64,000 nucleotides of DNA, from assembly GCF_024529975.1 (NCBI RefSeq), contig NZ_AP024898.1:682001-746000 (forward strand). Reading direction: 5' to 3'. Positions 50,911 to 57,520 of the stretch are shown here, piece by piece (position 1 is the stretch's first letter; the number at the start of each line of letters is the position of its first letter). Source of the stretch: Vibrio quintilis (GTDB lineage Bacteria > Pseudomonadota > Gammaproteobacteria > Enterobacterales > Vibrionaceae). The translations under genes and the position numbers were made by a program. The notes below the pieces were generated by a model. It was not told the origin of the DNA. It did not search any database and was given only the letters and a program-made list of their open reading frames with translations.

Positions 50911-51552
50911 ATGTATGCACAGGTAGATAAGCGGAAGGTGAAACAATGCCGGGTGGTTGGTGGTTCCGGTGGGCAGAGGAAAAACAGCTATCGTATTGAT
51001 AAAAATGGAGTTATACAACGTGGTTGCTGGGATAGTTTCAAAAGATTATTAAGAAAATTTCGATTAAGTAAAAATAACTCAGTTGATGTGAATAGTACAT
51101 CTCCTCTGCTTAATGAAAGAAAAATGCCTTCATTGACTCATGATGTTAAGAGTTGCGAACCTGAAGATTATGTTATTTTGGCAAGAGGTACTCATTCTGA
51201 AGAGGAATTTTATAAAATAATTACCCAACAAAGTGCGGGTGGTTTGTCGCGAAATTCATCGGTTAAAGCCCCCCCTGAGACTGCTGGAATAAAACAAGCA
51301 GGAATGGATGAAGTGCGCCCGGGTACTAGTCAAAAAATTAAGAAAACTTTTGAATGGACTGAATATACCAGTGATATAGATAAAGCCATAGATTTTAGTA
51401 ATGTAAATAAAGTCGGAGAAGATCGTACGAGAGGTGGGTTGGTTGTTATTAAGATAAAAAGAAAGTATTTAACTGAGGGTTCCAGGGGTGAATGTGGTTG
51501 GATTGCTATGGATTCTGCACCAGTTGAAATATTATATACAGATAATAGCTAG
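50911..51552 (+). CDS. Possible ADP-ribosyltransferase-like toxin, DUF4765-like (213 aa)
   Basis: The start is at the ATG at 50911, with GAGGG upstream. The N-terminal ~70 residues are basic and Ser-rich. The C-terminal ~140 residues begin DYVILARGTHSEEEFYKI and continue with GGLSRNSSVKAPP and a conserved GECGWIAMDSAPVEILY. R, S and E positions in this order match the ART pattern (R-S-E class). The match to DUF4765 is from memory. It stands alone in the cargo hub and could be a toxin. Confidence 0.45.
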   Translation: MYAQVDKRKVKQCRVVGGSGGQRKNSYRIDKNGVIQRGCWDSFKRLLRKFRLSKNNSVDVNSTSPLLNERKMPSLTHDVKSCEPEDYVILARGTHSEEEFYKIITQQSAGGLSRNSSVKAPPETAGIKQAGMDEVRPGTSQKIKKTFEWTEYTSDIDKAIDFSNVNKVGEDRTRGGLVVIKIKRKYLTEGSRGECGWIAMDSAPVEILYTDNS

Positions 51553-51562
51553 CCTCGTGGCC

Positions 51563-51584
51563 AAAGCCCACCCAGTGGGCTTTC
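51563..51584 (+). terminator. Terminator-like hairpin after the ART-like gene
   Basis: An AAAGCCCAC / GTGGGCTTT palindrome with a CCCA loop forms a strong hairpin. The T-run is short (TTTCC), so termination strength is uncertain. Confidence 0.55.
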
Positions 51585-51854
51585 CATCCCGGTAACCAGC
51601 ACCATTCCCCCAAAGCTCAATACAACCATTTGCATTCAATTCTGTGACATCAGCCTATAAATACCGGACGTTGTCTCATATAAAGCTATGCTGATTGCAC
51701 TATATTTAACCTTATTGATACTATGGTTAATATGGGCCAGGTCATGGGAAGAAAAAGAGTAACCGTTATTTAAATTTAGAAGGTGTTTGATTTATAAACA
51801 ACAGAAAACAAATTATGAATAATAATATTATCATAAAGATGTAGGGAAGGATAA

Positions 51855-52130
51855 ATGACTTATTCGGAATGGAAAGTAAACAAAGAACATCAATTGCTTA
51901 GAACACCAGATGGGGATTTAAATATTGTCGTTGATGATATTGTTACGCTTGAAAATAGTGACTTTTCCTGTGAAGTGACTGTAACAAATATAATCGATGA
52001 GAACTTTTCTGGTATTGTGAAGTCAGTCAAAGAGAATCGAGAGGGAGATAGATACTCAATTGAAAAAGGCACTGAAGTTGCTTTTAAGCATAATAATATT
52101 TATCAGTGTCATAGAAGAAAGTATGTATAA
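51855..52130 (+). CDS. Hypothetical protein (91 aa)
   Basis: A GGGAAGGA sequence lies before the ATG. The 91-residue product is beta-rich (LLRTPDGDLNIVVDDIVTLE, EVTVTNII). No domain is recognised. It belongs to the rightward group with the secreted protein and lipoprotein downstream. Confidence 0.5.
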   Translation: MTYSEWKVNKEHQLLRTPDGDLNIVVDDIVTLENSDFSCEVTVTNIIDENFSGIVKSVKENREGDRYSIEKGTEVAFKHNNIYQCHRRKYV

Positions 52131-52204
52131 ATCCATAATCATCTACTTGATCCAGATGCATATCCTATTAAACTAAACCAATTGAATATCAATCAGGCGG
52201 GTTT

Positions 52205-52813
52205 ATGAGATTTTTATTGTTGGTTGGGGTGATTTTTTCTTCAGTAGTTTCTGCTGAAAGTTCAGACGAGTTTTTTTCATTGGGCAATCCGATAGGTTTA
52301 CGACTTGCTGTTGTCGAGTTTTCACAAAAGATTGTCACATTAGTCGATGTTGATTCACTGAGGGTTCTGGATGGTAAAATCTCATTGAAGAGATATGTAA
52401 GACATGTTCAAGGCAGTGATTCTTTACATGGCAATGCAATCGTGACATCAGAGACATTCAATTGTATGCAAAATACAATAAGTCGAAATTCATTTTCAAT
52501 ACAAGGTTATGTTACAGATGATTTATATTCGAAATCTCTTCCGATGAGTAAGTCGCTGGTTGAATCGGATAACCTTTCAAGTCGGTTGTGTGATGTGTTT
52601 CTGGAAAAACCTGAATCAATGTCCTACGGTGAATTAACTAAAATGCTAAGAGGTGCTTTATTGAAGGCTAGTGATAGCTTTATTCCACAGTTACCTTATA
52701 CGGCATTCTCATTGAAAGAAATTTTTATTGATCCTCAATATGATAGCAAGGGCAAATTAATTACTTATGAGAAAACCCCTCTGCTTAGTTATTATCTTTC
52801 TGGAAAGCATTAA
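52205..52813 (+). CDS. Secreted protein of unknown function (202 aa)
   Basis: A clear Sec signal peptide (about 1-18: FLLLVGVIFSSVVSAES with an AxA-like cut). The mature part has two Cys (in FNCMQ and RLCDV) that could form a disulfide in the periplasm. No family is recognised. It is followed by a lipoprotein gene whose start is 28 bp after its stop. Together they may be lysogenic-conversion genes. Confidence 0.6.
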   Translation: MRFLLLVGVIFSSVVSAESSDEFFSLGNPIGLRLAVVEFSQKIVTLVDVDSLRVLDGKISLKRYVRHVQGSDSLHGNAIVTSETFNCMQNTISRNSFSIQGYVTDDLYSKSLPMSKSLVESDNLSSRLCDVFLEKPESMSYGELTKMLRGALLKASDSFIPQLPYTAFSLKEIFIDPQYDSKGKLITYEKTPLLSYYLSGKH

Positions 52814-52841
52814 TAAAAAATATACAAGGATACTTGGAGAT

Positions 52842-53570
52842 ATGGGTATGCAAGTCAAATTGATAATATTTTTAGTCTTGGCTTTATTGATAAATGGATG
52901 CGCGCATATAGGGCCATCATATGGTGTGTATGTTGATTCTATCACTGCACCTGGAAGCGATAGTAAAACTAAATACATTCTTTTGCCGAATAATAAAGAT
53001 ACTTCCTCAGATGACTTGCAGTATTTGGAATATAAACCTTATTTAGTTCGAGCCTTAAAGAGCAACGGTTACAGAGAGGTTAATAGTATTGATGATGCCG
53101 ATATAGCTGTTTTTGTTGGGTATGGCATCGGTGATCCGCAAACAGAGCAGCACACATATTCAGTACCAACTTGGGGACAAACAGGGGTTAGCTCATCTCG
53201 TACTTATGGCACTTTCAATTCTTATGGGAATACTTCTTCATATTCTGGAACGACAATATATACACCGACTTATGGGATAACTGGTTCAGAAACCAAAATA
53301 AGGACCAAAACTACATATTTCAGATTTATAAGTTTGGTGGCTTATGATGTAAACGAATATAAGAAAAGTAAAAAGATGAAACAGGTATGGAAAACGGATA
53401 TTACATCTTCTGGTTCATCTGGTGATCTACGACGGGCTTTCCCTGTTCTTGTAGCCGCATCGGAGCCATACATTGGAAAAGATACAAATAAAAAGGTTCA
53501 TATAAAGATTAGAGAAAATGATGATTCAGTAAATAAATTGAAAGGGATTAGTGTTAAAAGTAATCAATAG
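52842..53570 (+). CDS. Lipoprotein, DUF4136-like (242 aa)
   Basis: The start is placed at the ATG at 52842, with GGAGA upstream. A signal peptide with lipobox LLINGC gives a lipidated Cys at about residue 20. The mature protein has a DDADIAVFVGYGIGDPQ segment, a Ser/Thr/Tyr-rich stretch (about 115-155), and a C-terminal alpha/beta part typical of small envelope lipoproteins of the DUF4136 type. A surface role such as superinfection exclusion is possible but unproven. Confidence 0.65.
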   Translation: MGMQVKLIIFLVLALLINGCAHIGPSYGVYVDSITAPGSDSKTKYILLPNNKDTSSDDLQYLEYKPYLVRALKSNGYREVNSIDDADIAVFVGYGIGDPQTEQHTYSVPTWGQTGVSSSRTYGTFNSYGNTSSYSGTTIYTPTYGITGSETKIRTKTTYFRFISLVAYDVNEYKKSKKMKQVWKTDITSSGSSGDLRRAFPVLVAASEPYIGKDTNKKVHIKIRENDDSVNKLKGISVKSNQ

Positions 53571-53588
53571 AATTAATCACTATTTGAC

Positions 53589-53680
53589 AAAAGCCAACCT
53601 CAGGGGCTAACATCCGAAGTGAGGCGTCGAAACCTCTTCCAAAACCGGACTACACCAACCCCGAAAGCGTTGGCTTTTTT
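53589..53680 (+). promoter_or_regulatory. Long-range hairpin and terminator upstream of antirepressor
   Basis: AAAAGCCAAC (53589-53598) pairs with GTTGGCTTTTTT (53669-53680), enclosing about 70 bp with inner partial stems. The T-run makes it a terminator, but the long loop looks like a structured RNA rather than a plain terminator. Confidence 0.55.
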
Positions 53681-53731
53681 ACGCCCAAAATATGGCGTAA
53701 TTCCCACAGCATAGATCTATCTGCAGAATTA

Positions 53732-53810
53732 TGTTGGGAGGGCGACGAATACAATACCCTTCGGGGAAATAAGTCCGCGGCAGTTTTGGGCCGTTTCGAA
53801 CCTCCCAACA
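53732..53810 (+). promoter_or_regulatory. Structured leader of the antirepressor gene
   Basis: The arms TGTTGGGAGG (53732-53741) and CCTCCCAACA (53801-53810) pair perfectly. The enclosed loop holds a CCC-TTCG-GGG tetraloop hairpin. It ends 36 bp before the antirepressor ATG and may control its translation or bind an antisense RNA, as sar or C4 do in P22 and P1. Confidence 0.55.
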
Positions 53811-53846
53811 CCCTCATACTTCGAAAAAACCAAAACGGAGGTCACC

Positions 53847-54620
53847 ATGACCGAGCTTTCTTTTAACAACGTTGAATTGAATGTCATTTCCAGAGATAAC
53901 CAAATCTGGTTCACATCCGTAGAACTATCCAAGGCTCTGGGTTACAAAGATAGTAAAAGTGTTCATCGCATATATTCTCGCTATTCCGATGAATTTACTG
54001 AAGGAATGACGCTGGTGGTCAATTTGACCCCCAGCGGCCAGAAGCCCGATCCAGCCTTTAATACGAGAATCTTCTCCCTTCGCGGCGCTCACCTAATCGC
54101 AATGTTCAGCCGGACACCAGTTGCAAAAGATTTTCGCCGGTGGGTTCTTGATGTGCTTGATAAAGAGACAGGCCAATCTCAGCCCCTGACATTAGATGAT
54201 GGTCAGAAAAAAGCGATTCGTGAGATTGTTGGCAGTAAAGCAAAATCAAGCGGAGAGAGCCACAGAAGCATTTACATTTCACTTCATCACCATTTCAGTG
54301 TGAAGGAATATGGCGATATCCTTCAGTCTGATTTTGATGAAGCAATGACATTTCTTGAAGAGCTTGAGCTGAAACCGGCATTACCGGCCCCTGAGAATAA
54401 ACTCCCGTTTCAGACAACACGGATCATGCTTTTGATGGAGAACGGGAAGGTGACTGATTCCAGTGTCATTCCGGACAATGCATGGATTGTTGCACCAGAT
54501 AGGTTTACATCTATTCTGGAATATCCAGGTGCATTTAACCTTCAGGAAATGACAGAGATTGCTCAGTGTGCTCAGAGAAGGGCGATTGAACTGGCTAAGT
54601 GTTTGCCGAGATTGAATTGA
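53847..54620 (+). CDS. Antirepressor with BRO-N and ORF6C domains
   Basis: A 257-residue protein. The N-terminal domain (about 1-115) shows the BRO-N/P22 AR pattern: FTSVELSKALGYKDSKSVHRI, TRIFSLRGAHLIAMFSRTP and AKDFRRWVLDVLD. A second domain (about 125-175) matches ORF6C: HRSIYISLHHHFSVKEYGDI...FDEAMTFLEEL. GGAGG lies 6 bp before the ATG. It lies far from the repressor, like P22 ant in immI, and probably binds and inactivates the CI-like repressor. Its last ~45 bp are duplicated at 55403. Confidence 0.82.
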   Translation: MTELSFNNVELNVISRDNQIWFTSVELSKALGYKDSKSVHRIYSRYSDEFTEGMTLVVNLTPSGQKPDPAFNTRIFSLRGAHLIAMFSRTPVAKDFRRWVLDVLDKETGQSQPLTLDDGQKKAIREIVGSKAKSSGESHRSIYISLHHHFSVKEYGDILQSDFDEAMTFLEELELKPALPAPENKLPFQTTRIMLLMENGKVTDSSVIPDNAWIVAPDRFTSILEYPGAFNLQEMTEIAQCAQRRAIELAKCLPRLN

Positions 54621-54651
54621 GGAAAAGGCGCGGTTTTGGGCCGCGCTATTG
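54574..54651. repeat. 78-bp direct repeat, left copy (3' end of antirepressor)
   Basis: It covers the last codons and stop of the antirepressor plus a GCGCGG...CCGCGC hairpin. It matches 55403-55479 except for one missing G in that hairpin loop. Confidence 0.9.
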
Positions 54652-54686
54652 TCATCATTTGGGATTTATCAAGAGATCGGAGATGT

Positions 54687-54869
54687 TTATTTTCGGGAAT
54701 TCTTTTTCCAGTAGCGAATGACTTTTTCACCGATCCAAATAATGGACATGATGTAAAAAAACCAGACAATCTTATCGCCTATTAGAATAGAACTTAAACA
54801 AACAATAACAGATGCGATCAGTGAAACCATGATCAACACCATTCTGTCTTTCAGCCAGGTTTTATTCAC
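54687..54869 (-). CDS. Small two-helix membrane protein, candidate immunity partner (60 aa)
   Basis: Two transmembrane helices (about 9-27 and 33-47) with basic ends. Its start overlaps the upstream gene's stop by 4 bp, the tight coupling expected of a toxin-immunity or two-component membrane module. It lies in the DNA bracketed by the 78-bp repeats. Confidence 0.55.
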   Translation of the reverse strand: MNKTWLKDRMVLIMVSLIASVIVCLSSILIGDKIVWFFYIMSIIWIGEKVIRYWKKNSRK

Positions 54870-55258
54870 CAGTTAACCCTCAAAATTTCCGGGTGATCCC
54901 GTACGGCATCATCAACCCACCATGTAGACATCCCAAACGCTGCTACAGCTTTTTTGAGTTCACTAACGCTGCAGCGTGTTGCTCTTTTTGAGGCCATAAG
55001 TGCAGAGCCGATAACGGCACCGGCCCACCATGAGGCATACACTCCGCCATAGGTTGTTGCCAACCGTCCACCTTTTGCTATTGCAGATAATGGCACGTCA
55101 GACGCTTTAAATGCCAGAGCGCTGTCAATTGCTTTCAAACCTGTCGCAATTCCGGCTGCAGCATTGAATACATCATTCGGGACAGGCAGGTACATCGCCC
55201 GTAAATTACTTTCAATATTATATTCAAAATTTTGAATATCAAATTCACAGATAGCCAC
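54866..55258 (-). CDS. Small protein with Gly/Ala-rich membrane segment, candidate toxin (130 aa)
   Basis: A polar N-terminal 50 residues is followed by Gly/Ala-rich hydrophobic stretches (AAAGIATGLKAIDSALAF, YGGVYASWWAGAVIGSALMAS). The end is a charged tail with AFGMSTWWVDDAVRDHPE. It could insert in membranes. Together with the downstream 60-residue membrane protein it looks like a toxin-immunity pair. No family is recognised. Confidence 0.5.
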   Translation of the reverse strand: MAICEFDIQNFEYNIESNLRAMYLPVPNDVFNAAAGIATGLKAIDSALAFKASDVPLSAIAKGGRLATTYGGVYASWWAGAVIGSALMASKRATRCSVSELKKAVAAFGMSTWWVDDAVRDHPEILRVNW

Positions 55259-55402
55259 TTTATATCATCGTTTTTGTTATTAATCAATGCGCATATATTA
55301 GCGAGTTGTTTATATTAAATAAAGTGCATAATGAGAGATATTGAAACCAGTTTACAAACAGAGAGTGTCAAAAGTGGGAGATGTGGCAGAGTGTTGTTGT
55401 AT

Positions 55403-55479
55403 AGAGAAGGGCGATTGAACTGGCTAAGTGTTTGCCGAGATTGAATTGAGGAAAAGGCGCGGTTTTGGCCGCGCTATTG
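55403..55479. repeat. 77-bp direct repeat, right copy
   Basis: A near-exact second copy of the antirepressor 3' end. It lies in non-coding DNA after the membrane module, so the 751 bp between the copies looks like an insertion that duplicated or carried in this sequence. Confidence 0.9.
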
Positions 55480-55625
55480 GATTACGAGTTAAATCAAATC
55501 TACCTATAAGGTTTTATGATCCTTTGTTGCTATATTCCATTTCTTGTTTTTACCTACGAAAGTAGACTAAAATAGGAAATGAGCGTTGCAGCTTATCGGA
55601 TTAAAAATTTTATAGGTAGTGGTGT

Positions 55626-56294
55626 ATGACCAATTTGAAGTTAAAACTTGTCGATTATTCAGACCCCGAAGATCATTTCGAAGATACATTAGGTATTGCT
55701 CCGAGCATGTTTCGTGATGCGATTCAAAATGGGCTTCAATATTACAGAGGCGTCAATAAATTCCATCCTGTTACAGCTGGCGGTTCGCGAGCTTGGGAAG
55801 AGATTGTCGCGACGTTAAGATTAAGAATTATTGAAAATTACGAAGGATGGAAGGCGGAACAACGGCATGGTATGCCAGTCCTGATTAATGCGAAACTTGG
55901 TAAAACAATTGTTGTTACCAGTGGAGATGAAAACACTGGAGTCAAGGAAGAGACACCAAAAACAAAGAATGCAAAGGGAGGGGTTACTGAGTATTTTGTT
56001 GGGCAAAATCTGTCCCTCTTCGATGAGGCGGAATCAGATATAGGTAATATTACTCCCGTGGATAGTCACGAAACATGGGTTTTTTTGTACACATTTGATA
56101 AAAACAAATCTGAAATTCGTTTTGAGTTATCTCTACCAACTGGCGCATCTATTTCTGGTAATCATGGGAAAGTAAAAATCACAGACTGGAAGAACAGAGT
56201 GATTTTCCCGGCAATATCCTTTAATGAAATGCCTGATGAGTTCAAGGCTCAATTCGCTGAAGATTCAGATTTCTTTGAAGTTCAGAAAAAATAA
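55626..56294 (+). CDS. Partner protein of the ImmA/IrrE gene (222 aa)
   Basis: A mixed alpha/beta protein with a conserved-looking N-terminal part (DPEDHFEDTLGIAPSMFRDA), a helix (WEEIVATLRLRIIENYEGW) and a C-terminal beta-rich domain. No known family is firmly recognised. The XRE-ImmA/IrrE gene follows after 11 bp, so it may be the effector, sensor or substrate of that protease-regulator. Confidence 0.6.
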   Translation: MTNLKLKLVDYSDPEDHFEDTLGIAPSMFRDAIQNGLQYYRGVNKFHPVTAGGSRAWEEIVATLRLRIIENYEGWKAEQRHGMPVLINAKLGKTIVVTSGDENTGVKEETPKTKNAKGGVTEYFVGQNLSLFDEAESDIGNITPVDSHETWVFLYTFDKNKSEIRFELSLPTGASISGNHGKVKITDWKNRVIFPAISFNEMPDEFKAQFAEDSDFFEVQKK

Positions 56295-56305
56295 GAAGTA
56301 GTAAA

Positions 56306-57412
56306 ATGTCAGCTAAGTTTAATCCTTCCAGGCTCAGGCTTGCCAGAGTAAGACGCCAGTTAACTTTTAAATCCCTATCCGATCGGGTGGGTATGAGTGC
56401 CCGGATGGTTTCAGAATATGAGAAAGAATATTGTAAAGTTACGCCACCTCCGGAGACAATAGAGGCTTTTGCTCATGCACTTAATTATCCGGTTGAGTTC
56501 TTTCTGGTGCCGGAGCCAATAGAAACAGTCTCTAAAGAAACTGTTTCTTTTCGGTCATTAAAGAGAATGAGAGCTGCGTCTGAACATGCAGCAATAGGGG
56601 CCGGGCAAATTGGCGTAATGATTAATGATTATTTTGATAGTAGATTTAGCTTGATTCCAAACAATATTCCCGATTTTCGGGGGGTAGAGCCGGAAGCTGC
56701 TGCCGAAGGCTTAAGAGCCGAGTGGGGGTTAGGAACATTCAGTATCGGGAACATGATCCACTTGCTCGAAAAGCATGGAGCAAGAGTTTTTTCTTTGACT
56801 GAGAACACGTACGATGTCGATGCGTTTTCCTTTTGGAAAGGCGATGTGCCATATGTTTTCTTAAATACACAGAAATCTGGTGAGAGAAGTCGTTTTGATG
56901 CGGCTCATGAGCTTGGTCACTTGATTTTGCATAAGCACGGAGTTTCGCAAGGGAAAGATGCTGAATGTGAAGCTGATAAGTTCGCTGCCAATTTTCTTAT
57001 GCCTAAAGCAACGTTACTTCCCTATAAAGGAAAAACCATCACGATAGATGGAGTACTCAGCCTGAAGTTGAACTGGAAGGTCTCAGCAATGGCCCTGATT
57101 GTTCAAATGAAAAATGTGGGTGTCTTGAGCGATTGGCAGTATAAGAGCCTGATTATCACTGCTGGTAAGTTCGGATTACGATCCCGGGAAATAAATGGAA
57201 TTGAAAGAGAGCAATCTATAGTTATTGAAAAAATTCTTTCCGCACTAGAATCTGAGGGCATATCTTTGCATAAGTTAGCTGAAGAGCTGCTTCTTCCTCT
57301 GGATGAGATATCAGGGCTATTGTTTAAATTTGGTGTAGTAAGAAATAACGATATGCCTTTTGGGGGTTCAGCATCCGCTTCTAAGGTGCCTCATTTAAGA
57401 TTAGTGCAATAA
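56306..57412 (+). CDS. XRE regulator fused to ImmA/IrrE zinc metallopeptidase (368 aa)
   Basis: An N-terminal XRE helix-turn-helix (about 8-65: LRLARVRRQLTFKSLSDRVGMSARMVSEYEK) precedes an ImmA/IrrE domain. The zinc motif HELGHLILHKHG starts near residue 200 (HExxH), and downstream CEADKFAANFLMP gives the third ligand. A C-terminal helical part follows. Such proteins cleave a repressor or partner on a damage or phage signal. The adjacent upstream gene is the candidate partner. The pair ends in copy 3 of the terminator repeat. Confidence 0.85.
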   Translation: MSAKFNPSRLRLARVRRQLTFKSLSDRVGMSARMVSEYEKEYCKVTPPPETIEAFAHALNYPVEFFLVPEPIETVSKETVSFRSLKRMRAASEHAAIGAGQIGVMINDYFDSRFSLIPNNIPDFRGVEPEAAAEGLRAEWGLGTFSIGNMIHLLEKHGARVFSLTENTYDVDAFSFWKGDVPYVFLNTQKSGERSRFDAAHELGHLILHKHGVSQGKDAECEADKFAANFLMPKATLLPYKGKTITIDGVLSLKLNWKVSAMALIVQMKNVGVLSDWQYKSLIITAGKFGLRSREINGIEREQSIVIEKILSALESEGISLHKLAEELLLPLDEISGLLFKFGVVRNNDMPFGGSASASKVPHLRLVQ

Positions 57413-57416
57413 TGTT

Positions 57417-57497
57417 ACAGATTTGATTCTCATAAAAAATCAGGTCACAATTTCCCCATCGTGTGAAGCCTCGTCCATCCGGACGGGGCTTTTTTTA
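57417..57497 (+). repeat. Terminator-bearing cargo repeat, copy 3
   Basis: It shares the A-rich start, GGTCACAAT...CCCATCGTGTGAAGCC, and the GCCTCGTCC-ATCC-GGACGGGGC hairpin plus T-run with copies 1 and 2, and is slightly more divergent near the start. It ends 24 bp before the giant gene. Confidence 0.9.
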
Positions 57498-57520
57498 TGC
57501 CTGATTTTCGGAGATTAACC

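Noticed and set aside
51688..51762. A 24-codon membrane-like mini-ORF
   Set aside because: It has no convincing Shine-Dalgarno sequence and is too short to support by itself.
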